Of a stretch of 45,725 nt of DNA, positions 1 to 7,365 are shown in pieces. The notes below the pieces were generated by a model. It ran no database searches, was not told the DNA's origin, and saw only the letters and a program-made list of their open reading frames with translations. Origin of the DNA: Bacteroidota bacterium (GTDB taxonomy: Bacteria; Bacteroidota; Ignavibacteria; SZUA-365); the NCBI GenBank assembly GCA_003246455.1, contig QKAF01000020.1, positions 1-45,725 of the forward strand. The letters are read 5' to 3'. Numbering within the stretch: the first letter of the stretch is position 1; each line of letters opens with the position of its first letter. Made by a program: the position numbers and the translations under genes.

Positions 1-255
1 GCATTCCCGTTTCCCTACCTTTACGACGAATCGCAGGAAGTCGCCCGCGCGTACAACGCCGCCTGCACGCCCGACCTGTTCGTTTTCGACCGCAGCCGCG
101 TGCTCCGCTACAACGGACGCATCAACGACAACTGGCAGGATCCCGCGCGTGTGACACGGCACGAACTGCGCATGGCACTCGACGATCTGCTCGCGGGACG
201 CGAGATCGGCTTCGATCCCGTTCCGTCGATCGGCTGCTCAATAAAATGGAAATAG
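1..255 (+). CDS. Thioredoxin-fold (AhpC/TSA-type) protein, C-terminal part
   Basis: Only the last 84 codons are inside the window; the start lies to the left. The visible part reads [20 protein letters not shown], then [20 protein letters not shown], and it ends GCSIKWK. This matches the C-terminal half of thioredoxin-fold redoxin proteins of the AhpC/TSA type: a TPD-x-FVFD strand with the cis-proline region, a Y-x-G-R-I/L-D-D hairpin and a terminal IGCSIKWK tail. The redox-active cysteines would lie upstream of the window, so activity cannot be judged. Family members act as thiol peroxidases or thioredoxin-like reductases. The fold is clear; the precise substrate is unknown. Confidence 0.85.
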   Translation, partial: AFPFPYLYDESQEVARAYNAACTPDLFVFDRSRVLRYNGRINDNWQDPARVTRHELRMALDDLLAGREIGFDPVPSIGCSIKWK

Positions 256-319
256 ACTCCGTCTCTTGAGGAGCCCCTTAAGGGCCCGTCCCTCCTTGCC
301 CCCTCTGGAGGATGGGACT

Positions 320-1021
320 TCAGGTCGAAGACTCGCCGTGGCGGGCTCGTCCCGGTTCGCCCAGCAGCCACAGCATCCGGATAAACGGCGCGACGGCGGC
401 GATCATCATCACCGTGAGCGCCAGGCCCATCGGTATCCCGAGCGCATACGCGAATATCCCGAATCCCGCCATCCCCGTGCCCATGACGATCAGCGTGACG
501 ATCCCCCGCGTTCCGAGCTGATGCGCGCTGACGCGCAGTCCGGCGGTGAAGCGGGAATCCCCCGCCTGCCGGTACCCTGCCGCTGCGGTCTCGTTCTCCG
601 CAGACTGCCCCGCGGTACGAAGCAGGAGCTTGCGCGTGAACGGCAGCATGACGAGGCTCATTCCGATGACCATCGCGGAGAGCTCCGGCCAAATAACCGC
701 GAACGGATCGATCGACGGATCCGGCAGCGTCAGGTACTTGACGAGGTCGGTCGACAGCGCGAAGAAGGCGCCGGCGAGCAGTCCGTGCCACATTTTGCGA
801 ACCGGTCCGAAAAACGCGAGCAGGAATCCGAACACGGCACCGATACAGGCGATCCCGAGGATATAGTACAGCGGCACGGGCTGTGTGACCTGCGACGCAT
901 ACAGACTGATCGCCGCCGCGATCACCATCCCGCCGCTGAGCATACGCTTCCGACGCAGCTTCGCCGCGAACTCATGATCCGGAATACCGGCTCCGGTTAT
1001 CCCGGATACATCGATCGACAT
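320..1021 (-). CDS. Small multi-pass membrane protein, function unknown (paralogue 1)
   Basis: I do not recognise a named family. The 233-aa product has four to five hydrophobic segments: roughly residues 30-45, 52-72, 108-125 and two near 165-215. Charged loops carry the run RKLLLRT and a GDSRFTAGLR segment. The same pattern (KKLMLRT, then RGDSALTARMR, then two closing helices) recurs in the protein upstream on this strand, so the two are tandem paralogues. The ATG at 1021, preceded by GGTGGGA, is preferred over an in-frame GTG at 1039. The 34-bp gap to the upstream gene suggests one transcript. No catalytic motif is visible. Confidence 0.7.
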   Translation of the reverse strand: MSIDVSGITGAGIPDHEFAAKLRRKRMLSGGMVIAAAISLYASQVTQPVPLYYILGIACIGAVFGFLLAFFGPVRKMWHGLLAGAFFALSTDLVKYLTLPDPSIDPFAVIWPELSAMVIGMSLVMLPFTRKLLLRTAGQSAENETAAAGYRQAGDSRFTAGLRVSAHQLGTRGIVTLIVMGTGMAGFGIFAYALGIPMGLALTVMMIAAVAPFIRMLWLLGEPGRARHGESST

Positions 1022-1055
1022 GTTGTTTCCCACCGTCACCCCCTGTCAGTCGTGA

Positions 1056-1763
1056 TTACTGTGCGGTTTCATCATCCGTTTCGAGCATGCGCCTGCCTCC
1101 CCGCAGCAGCCGAAGCTGCCAGAGAAGGAGACCGACAGGCACCAGCCACATGAGCGCGAGCGCGAGCCCCCAGGCGTCGCCGCCGATCGCGTAGTACAAA
1201 CCGAAAATCTCCAGTCCGGCCGCTGTCAGCAGAATCAGCGTCAGGGGAATGACCCCCGTCTTCACCGCCTCGTGCCGCATGCGTGCCGTCAGCGCCGAAT
1301 CGCCTCGCGCCTGGAAAAGCATGATGCGCTCACGCTCGGTCCACCGGCAGGCAATCGTCCGGAGCATGAGTTTTTTCATCTGCGGGGTCACAACGAGCAG
1401 CATTCCGAATATGCTGGCGGAGAGCACCGACCACCACCAGGACAAAAACGGGTACTGCTCGCCTCCCGTGACGGACCACAGGACCATCAATCCCGGGTAG
1501 AAAATCACGCCGAAGAATATCGCCCCGTGCCGGATGCGATCGCCGTAGTGCGTGGCTGTCGCGCTGATACCGATCCCCAACACGAATGCCAGGAAAAGCA
1601 CCCATGGCGGGAGCGTCACGACCAGGGATGATGCGAGGACCGAAAGTCCCGCCAGCGCCGTGGCGCCGATCGCAACGCCGCGCACGACAGCCGACCGCCG
1701 CTCGAATGCGGGATCCGCGGCGAGAGTGCTCATATCGGGAGAGAGAGTGCCTTCCGTCTTCAT
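1056..1763 (-). CDS. Small multi-pass membrane protein, function unknown (paralogue 2)
   Basis: This is a 235-aa membrane protein with a soluble N-terminus (about 25 residues), a pair of helices near residues 28-62, a pair near 80-122 and two closing helices. The loop KKLMLRT...ARGDSALTARMR and the last two helices align with the downstream gene, which indicates a duplication. The first ATG is used; an internal ATG at codon 11 is possible. Nothing in the sequence points to transport or catalysis. It is the first gene of a likely two-gene minus-strand unit that begins just past the receptor gene terminator. Confidence 0.7.
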   Translation of the reverse strand: MKTEGTLSPDMSTLAADPAFERRSAVVRGVAIGATALAGLSVLASSLVVTLPPWVLFLAFVLGIGISATATHYGDRIRHGAIFFGVIFYPGLMVLWSVTGGEQYPFLSWWWSVLSASIFGMLLVVTPQMKKLMLRTIACRWTERERIMLFQARGDSALTARMRHEAVKTGVIPLTLILLTAAGLEIFGLYYAIGGDAWGLALALMWLVPVGLLLWQLRLLRGGRRMLETDDETAQ

Positions 1764-1851
1764 TTCGACTCAATATTGGAGATACCTGTACGAAAATATG
1801 GCGCGACAGGGAGAAAGAAAAGGGGGGCGGACGCTTCGAGTCGCCGGCGTC

Positions 1852-1885
1852 AAAAAAAAGAGGATGAGCCCGAACGCTCATCCTC
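1852..1885 (-). terminator. Rho-independent terminator of the TonB-receptor transcript
   Basis: A perfect 10-bp stem (GAGGATGAGC at 1860-1869 with GCTCATCCTC at 1876-1885) has a 6-nt loop. An A-run at 1852-1859 becomes a U-run on the minus strand. It lies about 50 bp past the receptor stop codon. Confidence 0.85.
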
Positions 1886-1934
1886 CTGTACCAGGTCCCT
1901 TCCGCCCTTCCGCCCCTTCCGCCCCTTCCTCTCC

Positions 1935-4343
1935 CTAGAACGTCAGGTGCAGCGCGGCGATGAAATTGCGGCCGGGGGCGGTGATGCCCGAGGAATACGG
2001 GCGATAGCGCTTGTCCGCGATGTTTTCCACGCCCAGGCTCAGGCGCAGCAGGTCCGAGATCTGATAGCGCGCCTTGAGATTGAAGATGGTCCAGGCCGGC
2101 GCGTACGGTTTGCCGTTCGCATCGAGCGCGTAGAGATAGTCGCGTCCTTCGAGCTGAATGCCGAGGTCTTCATTGGCGACTTCCCCGTTGTACACGGCCG
2201 CGAGTTCGGCTTCGAAGCGGTGCTGCTTGTACAGCAGCTGCGTCACGCCGAACCAGGGTGCCGCATGGCGCAGGGGCGCGCTGCTGCCGTCGTCGAGCGT
2301 TTCCTCGCCCTCCTGCCAGCTGAAATGCGACACGATGCGGAAGCCGAAACCGAGATGACATTCCACCGACGCCTGCACGCCCTGCACCCAGGCGTCCGCG
2401 GCATTCTGTATCGCCTCGACCTTGCTGAGCGTTCCGTCGTACATGATGCTGTCCATGCCGTTGAAGAGATAGTCACGCCGCACGAGTGCGTCCTGAAGCC
2501 AGGTGTAATACCCGGTCACCTCGATGCGCAGAAAATCGTCGAAGCGGTGATTGATGCCCACCTCGAGATTCGTCGCGTATTCGGGATTGAGATCCGGATT
2601 GGGAACGACGACCGATCCGGGAGCCGAATCGAAAATCTTCCCGGCGTCATCCACGTTCGGCGAACGGAAACCGGTCGCGAGATTGAGCGTCAGCTGTGTC
2701 TCCTCGCGCAGGGAGAAGATCGCGCCCAGGCTGCCGTTGAGCGCCCCGTTGCGCATGCGCGCCTCGGTAAAGGGAAACGGATAGAAGGTCGGATCGAAAT
2801 CCGCGTCGAGCGTCACGTAGTTGTATCGCACGCCGCCCTGCAGGGTGAGCAGATCACTCACGCGGCTGCGGTATTCGAGGTACGCGGCCCAGGAACTCCA
2901 CGTACTGCCGTCAGGGTAGCGGCTGGGTCCCGGCACGACGGCACCCGTTTCGATATCCTCCTCTTCTCCGGTCGACGTGACCATGTCGTACAGCGCTTCC
3001 AGGCCGTAGTACAGCGACTGATGCGCGCCGAAGGACTTCGTGAAATCGAGGTTCGCAGAGACGACGTCCACCTTCTCGGTGCGATGATGCAGGGTGGTCT
3101 TGCCGAAATCGCGATCGTTCCGGCTCTCCTCGAAGTACTGGTACGCCGCGGTGGCATGCAGCTGATCGTACCAGCCGCCGCCGTCGGTATGGGCGAGGTT
3201 GAGCGCGTGCATCATCCAGATCTGCGGACCGTAGTACCATTCGGCGGAACGCAGTCCGTCGCCCTTCGGACGCGTCAGACGGTCGTAGCGGGGGTAATCG
3301 GACGTGCGGGAGTAATGCGCGCCATAGGTGAAATCCCACTTCTCGCTGGGACGGAAGCGGATTTTCTGCATCAGGTTGAGCTGCTGGTAACCGCTGGCTA
3401 CCTGCTTCTCCGGATCCGGATTGGTGAGGATCGTATCCCGTCCGCCGACGCGCTGCTGATAGCGCGTCCGCAGATACGCGTCCGGACCGTCGCTGCCCAT
3501 CCACAGGTCTTCATAATCCGAGAAGGTCACGCTCGTGAGGAAGCCCCAGCGCCGCAGGCCGAACATCAGATTGACATGTCCTGTTTTCTCGGTGTTGGCG
3601 CTCGCCCCGCGCAGCGTGGCGTTGCCGGCGAAGAGCATGCGGTCGGAATCCGACAGCCGTGGATTCATGGTGGTGAAGCTCATCACGCCGCCGATGGCGT
3701 CGCTGCCGTACATGACCGATCCCGGTCCGAACACCACCTCCGTCCGTTCGACGGCGAGCGGGTCGAGGGAGATGACGTTCTGAACGTTGCCGCTGCGGAA
3801 GATCGCGGTGTTCATCCGCACCCCGTCGACGGCGATCAGCACGCGGTTGGTCGCGAAGCCGCGGAGCATGGGACTCCCGCCGCCGAGCTGGCTTTTCTGT
3901 ATGTACACCTGTCCCGACGCGCCGAGCATATCGGCCGCCGTCTGCGGCATCTCGCGTTCGACGTCCGTCGGATGCAGGGTCAGCGTACGGCTGGGAATTT
4001 CGCTCCGCTGCAGCGACCACCGGGTGGCGGAAATGATGACCTCGTCGGTACGGAAGGGCGTCTCCTCCATGTAGAGGGTGGGTTCCCCGGCGACGAGCGC
4101 GTCGTAACTGCGCAGCACGGTGCGATAGCCGAGCAGATCGAAGCGGATGCTGTCCGCTCCGCGGAACGCGGCGATGTCGGCATTGCCGCGAATATCGCTC
4201 CGGGCATAGGTGTTCGTCCGGCCTGAATATATGGAGACGTCCGCGAGCGGCCGGCCGGTCACGTTGTCGCGGATGGTCAGGATCTGTCCCTGTGCGAAAC
4301 TCGCGCACAGCAGCAGCATCCCGAGGATGATCGATGATTTCAT
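1935..4343 (-). CDS. TonB-dependent outer-membrane receptor (heme/haemoglobin-type)
   Basis: An 802-aa outer-membrane beta-barrel receptor. It has a signal peptide (MKSSIILGMLLLCASFAQG), then a carboxypeptidase-regulatory-like domain (about residues 22-95: ILTIRDNVTGRPLADVSIYS). The TonB box/plug region follows (about 105-240), with the typical PQTAADMLGASGQVYIQKSQ, MLRGFATNRVLIAVDGVRMN, and GPGSVMYGSDAIGGVMSF. The barrel closes with an aromatic C-terminus (FIAALHLTF). The plug best resembles the haemoglobin/transferrin/lactoferrin receptor group, but the ligand is not proven. The start at 4343 is preferred because AAAGGATC lies just upstream; an upstream in-frame extension has no signal-peptide character. 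The gene follows a small secreted protein on the same strand, 103 bp away. Confidence 0.9.
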   Translation of the reverse strand: MKSSIILGMLLLCASFAQGQILTIRDNVTGRPLADVSIYSGRTNTYARSDIRGNADIAAFRGADSIRFDLLGYRTVLRSYDALVAGEPTLYMEETPFRTDEVIISATRWSLQRSEIPSRTLTLHPTDVEREMPQTAADMLGASGQVYIQKSQLGGGSPMLRGFATNRVLIAVDGVRMNTAIFRSGNVQNVISLDPLAVERTEVVFGPGSVMYGSDAIGGVMSFTTMNPRLSDSDRMLFAGNATLRGASANTEKTGHVNLMFGLRRWGFLTSVTFSDYEDLWMGSDGPDAYLRTRYQQRVGGRDTILTNPDPEKQVASGYQQLNLMQKIRFRPSEKWDFTYGAHYSRTSDYPRYDRLTRPKGDGLRSAEWYYGPQIWMMHALNLAHTDGGGWYDQLHATAAYQYFEESRNDRDFGKTTLHHRTEKVDVVSANLDFTKSFGAHQSLYYGLEALYDMVTSTGEEEDIETGAVVPGPSRYPDGSTWSSWAAYLEYRSRVSDLLTLQGGVRYNYVTLDADFDPTFYPFPFTEARMRNGALNGSLGAIFSLREETQLTLNLATGFRSPNVDDAGKIFDSAPGSVVVPNPDLNPEYATNLEVGINHRFDDFLRIEVTGYYTWLQDALVRRDYLFNGMDSIMYDGTLSKVEAIQNAADAWVQGVQASVECHLGFGFRIVSHFSWQEGEETLDDGSSAPLRHAAPWFGVTQLLYKQHRFEAELAAVYNGEVANEDLGIQLEGRDYLYALDANGKPYAPAWTIFNLKARYQISDLLRLSLGVENIADKRYRPYSSGITAPGRNFIAALHLTF

Positions 4344-4446
4344 TTCTGATCCTTTGTTTGCAATGGGTAAAACACGGAATAACACGGCGGTCATCGCCGC
4401 GTGCGGGACGCGGGATGCAGCCAGTCCATGATTGCAGGGAAAAGGA

Positions 4447-4986
4447 TCAGGCGTTCGGAGGGGGATCGGGAGGGGTGGACGGACGCGTAATCGTGTCGAA
4501 CCCGGCGTCCGGCGCGAATGCGGTCTCGGTCAGCGCGGCGTCGCGCCGGGTGTTGTCCCGGAAGACGAACGGTGTCAGCAGGTGACGCAAAACCAGTTCC
4601 GACTGGGTGCGATGCCGCGGATTCCGGCTGCCTTCCTCGCGCGCGAGTCGGTCGAGCTGCGCAAACACCGCGGTTTCCGCATCGTCGCGCACGCAGAGAT
4701 ACAGCGTGCCGCCTTCGACCGCGCGGCTGCGCGCCACATCGTACATCACGCCGCGGCAGCGGAACTCATGCGCATGCTCCCATTCCAGGACCGTGCCATC
4801 GGCGAGACTCCCGTCGGGACGGACAAGGAAGGCCACGAGCGACTCCTCCGGCAGTCCGGCACGGATCGCCCGCTTCATTTCGCGGCGGATCTGTGTCTGC
4901 TGCAGCTGCAGCAAAAGGAGCGGCCCCGCCGTCTGCAGCATCAGGAGTGAGAGCAATATGGAAGCAAGTGTTTTCACGGGTTTCAT
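4447..4986 (-). CDS. Small secreted/anchored protein linked to a TonB receptor
   Basis: A 179-aa protein with an N-terminal hydrophobic anchor (about residues 8-30) followed by LQQTQIRREMKRAIRAG. The middle carries EWEHAHEFRCRGVMYDVARS and a GGTLYLCVRDDAE segment. The tail is proline-rich (RPSTPPDPPPN). This organisation (one anchor, an IRREMK-like helix, an EF-x-G-x-MYDV strand, a C-x-R-D-x-E motif) is a recurring uncharacterised family that I recall next to TonB-dependent receptors in Bacteroidota. That recollection is not checked here. It is probably co-transcribed with the receptor downstream. No enzymatic motif is seen. Confidence 0.7.
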   Translation of the reverse strand: MKPVKTLASILLSLLMLQTAGPLLLLQLQQTQIRREMKRAIRAGLPEESLVAFLVRPDGSLADGTVLEWEHAHEFRCRGVMYDVARSRAVEGGTLYLCVRDDAETAVFAQLDRLAREEGSRNPRHRTQSELVLRHLLTPFVFRDNTRRDAALTETAFAPDAGFDTITRPSTPPDPPPNA

Positions 4987-5008
4987 GCCGCAATTGCGAC
5001 AGTCTTGA

Positions 5009-5037
5009 AAATTATCATTTCACGGCCGTGCGTACAA
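5009..5037 (-). promoter_or_regulatory. Candidate sigma70-type promoter for the small protein/TonB receptor unit
   Basis: On the minus strand, TTGTAC (5032-5037) is separated by 17 nt from TAATTT (5009-5014). The transcript would begin about 15-20 nt before the ATG at 4986. The spacing is ideal and the hexamers are moderate. Confidence 0.5.
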
Positions 5038-5153
5038 GCGGAATCGGCGACGCGGGGGGCGACTCCTGACCCGGACCCGGTGTTCCCGTGCACGGAGATT
5101 GCTCGGAATTGGGTATATTGGGGTTTTCGTGTCCGTAATAGTCAGGTACCCGA

Positions 5154-6662
5154 ATGCCGCAGAACGATTCCCGTTTCCGCAAACTGTTCACCGCCCGCCC
5201 GTCGATGCAGAACCTCCCCGTGCCGCAGCTGCTGCGGCGCGCCCTGTTCGCACTGATCCTTCTCTCGGTCGTCGTCCGTTTCATTCATATCGATGCGACG
5301 GTCATCGGATGGCATTCCTGGCGGCAGGCCGACACCGCGGCAATGGCACGCAATTTTCACGATTACGGTGAAAGCGTGCTGTACCCCCGTGCCGACTGGG
5401 GCGGCGGAGACTACGTGGAAACGGAATTCCAGGCGTACACGTACCTCGTCGCGGCAATATACAACGTGACCGGTGTGCATGAAGCGGTCGGGCGCGTCCT
5501 TTCCATACTCTTCGCCCTTGCGGCGATCGCCGGACTGTATTTCCTCGCGCGGCGATTTTACGGCGAGTCCGTTGCGCTGATCACCGCGACGGTGTACGCG
5601 GTGCTTCCACTGACAATGTATTACGGACGCGCCTTCATGCCCGAGTCGATGATGCTCTCCCTGATCATCTGGGGATTCTATTACTTCGACCGGTGGCGGG
5701 AATCCGCACAATGGACGCACGCGGTCGCCGCATGGGTGCTGCTGACGCTGGCCGTGCTGCTGAAAATCCCGACGCTGTATATCGGACTCCCCCTGCTCTT
5801 CATCGCCTCGACGTACCGCGGCGGACTCCCCGCCGCCCTGCGCTCGATCTGGCTGTGGATTTTTGCCGCGGCGCTCGTCGGCGTTACCGCGCTCTGGTAC
5901 TCGCACGCGTATTCGCTTTTCCTCCAGACCGGCAACACCTTCGGAATCTGGACCGGATCGACCAACAAATGGGGCGCCTACGATTCCCTGCTCACGCTGA
6001 AATTCTACAACGACATTCTTTTCAAAAGCATCGCCGAGCGGCATCTGACCTGGCCCGGCATGCTGCTGTTCATCGGCGGACTCTTCGTTCGCCGCGACTC
6101 CCGCAGGGAGTGGTTCGCCGAGTGGTGGCTGCTCGCCGTCATCGTCTATTTCCTGATCGTCAACAAGGGCAACCAGGTGCATGAATACTACCAGCTTCCG
6201 TTCATTCCCCCCGCGGCGATGATCATCGGCCGCATGCTCGAGGCGCTGCGCAGCAATCTGTCCCTGCTCGCCGGCGGAATGCGCCGGACGATGCAGGGAT
6301 TCGCGATCTTTCTCATCGCGGCATTGCTCCTGCTGTCGGGCATGCGGTATTCCATGCTGCTGAAGGGCGAAAACGACAACACGATCATCGCGTTCGCGGA
6401 GCAGGCCCGGCAGATCATTCCTGCCGACGCCATGGTGCTCGACATCGGAGACGGCAATCCCGTCATGCTGTACCTGCTTCACCGCAAGGGATGGATCGTG
6501 AACTGCGGAATCCTCACCGGCCTCGATCGCCGGCCGCCGTACATCGTGCTCCCCCCCGATGCTGCGGTGTATACCGACTGCGACGCACTTCGACCCGTCC
6601 TCGACGGCGCGGAAGAATTGTATGAACAGGGCGGCTACCGCCTGCTCCGGGCCAGTAATTAG
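5154..6662 (+). CDS. GT39-type (ArnT/PMT-like) membrane glycosyltransferase
   Basis: A 502-aa polytopic membrane protein with about eleven hydrophobic segments spread over residues 25-430 and a soluble C-terminal stretch of about 80 residues. The first extracytoplasmic loop carries HSWRQADTAAMARNF, which fits the acidic, aromatic first-loop signature of GT-C enzymes that transfer a sugar from a polyprenyl-phosphate donor. Helix 3-4 contains YYGRAFMPESMM, also typical of GT39/PF13231 members. It likely glycosylates a lipid or protein outside the inner membrane; donor and acceptor are unknown. The first ATG has AGGT 6-10 nt upstream. The gene is divergent from the small protein at 4986 and ends before a strong terminator, so it is probably monocistronic. 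Confidence 0.8.
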   Translation: MPQNDSRFRKLFTARPSMQNLPVPQLLRRALFALILLSVVVRFIHIDATVIGWHSWRQADTAAMARNFHDYGESVLYPRADWGGGDYVETEFQAYTYLVAAIYNVTGVHEAVGRVLSILFALAAIAGLYFLARRFYGESVALITATVYAVLPLTMYYGRAFMPESMMLSLIIWGFYYFDRWRESAQWTHAVAAWVLLTLAVLLKIPTLYIGLPLLFIASTYRGGLPAALRSIWLWIFAAALVGVTALWYSHAYSLFLQTGNTFGIWTGSTNKWGAYDSLLTLKFYNDILFKSIAERHLTWPGMLLFIGGLFVRRDSRREWFAEWWLLAVIVYFLIVNKGNQVHEYYQLPFIPPAAMIIGRMLEALRSNLSLLAGGMRRTMQGFAIFLIAALLLLSGMRYSMLLKGENDNTIIAFAEQARQIIPADAMVLDIGDGNPVMLYLLHRKGWIVNCGILTGLDRRPPYIVLPPDAAVYTDCDALRPVLDGAEELYEQGGYRLLRASN

Positions 6663-6685
6663 CTACAGAAGTTCCACGCATCAGG

Positions 6686-6709
6686 AAAGGGCGGCACGAC
6701 CGCCCTTTT
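6686..6709 (+). terminator. Rho-independent terminator after the glycosyltransferase
   Basis: The stem AAGGGCGG/CCGCCCTT has a 5-nt loop and is followed by TTTTC. It sits 24 nt past the stop codon. Confidence 0.8.
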
Positions 6710-6742
6710 CACTTCCTCTGCGCACCTCCGCGGTAAAATCTT

Positions 6743-6803
6743 CTCCGTGTCCTCCCTTTCCTCTCTCCCTTACTCCTCCGTGTCCTCCCTCCCTTACTCC
6801 TCC
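6743..6803. repeat. Polypyrimidine tract with direct repeats
   Basis: The top strand is almost wholly C/T from about 6737 to 6815. It holds two copies of CTCCGTGTCCTCCCT (6743 and 6776) and two of TCCCTTACTCCTCC (6766 and 6790). It lies at the 3' end of the minus-strand DUF1905 gene, whose last codons (KAKEE) fall inside it. Confidence 0.7.
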
Positions 6804-7297
6804 TTCGCCTTCCTGTCTCCCGCCAGCGTATGCGTCCGCAGCTTCCGCGCCAGCTCCAGCGACCGCGTGATCCGGGTCGCCTCGCGTTTCGCCGTATTCA
6901 CATAGAGTGCGAGCGAGCGCTGCATACCCGGCGTCATGGAATAGAAGCGGGCCGCCGCGGCCGCATCCTGCTCGAGCACCTCGAGAAATTCCTCACAGAT
7001 TTCGACACGATCCGGATCCGGATCGGCCTGAAGGCGAACTTCGACCATGTCTCCGGCCCTTGCGCCGATATCCCGCAGCAGCGGTTCGCCGAGGATGAGC
7101 ATGCGCGTCCCGTCGGCCCGGTTCATCACGGCCCGGCGGTGGGTGCGTCCGTTGAGGATCGCGACCACGCGCCGCACCTTCGCGGCGGCGAGAGCGTCGG
7201 CGACATCCCCCGGGAGAGGCAGGTAATGATTGATGAGTCCTTCTTCCAGGTGAAGCACCGGCGCGTGAAATTCGAACGTGCGTGGGAGTTCTCTCAT
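6794..7297 (-). CDS. DUF1905 plus YdeI/OmdA-like two-domain protein
   Basis: A 167-aa soluble protein. Residues 6-85 match DUF1905: an EFHAPV strand, then LPLPGDVADAL, VVAILNGRTHRRAVM, and a ...LGEPLLRDIGARAGDMVEVRL segment. Residues 95-155 match the YdeI/OmdA helical domain (EFLEVLEQDAAAAARFYSMT, AKREATRITRSLE). Such two-domain proteins are widespread and mostly uncharacterised; OmdA homologues have been linked to bacteriocin protection. No strong Shine-Dalgarno sequence precedes the start. The gene is divergent from the methionine-synthase fragment, with 68 bp between the starts. Confidence 0.85.
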   Translation of the reverse strand: MRELPRTFEFHAPVLHLEEGLINHYLPLPGDVADALAAAKVRRVVAILNGRTHRRAVMNRADGTRMLILGEPLLRDIGARAGDMVEVRLQADPDPDRVEICEEFLEVLEQDAAAAARFYSMTPGMQRSLALYVNTAKREATRITRSLELARKLRTHTLAGDRKAKEE

Positions 7298-7365
7298 GGC
7301 CGAAATATGGGGATATCCGTCAAAATTTCATATGTTGCGGTACAGGTCGCAACTCCGGAAGAAAC

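Noticed and set aside
1776-4226. An 816-codon open frame on the plus strand opposite the TonB receptor
   Set aside because: It starts inside the receptor terminator region and reads as low-complexity; the receptor signatures on the minus strand are decisive.
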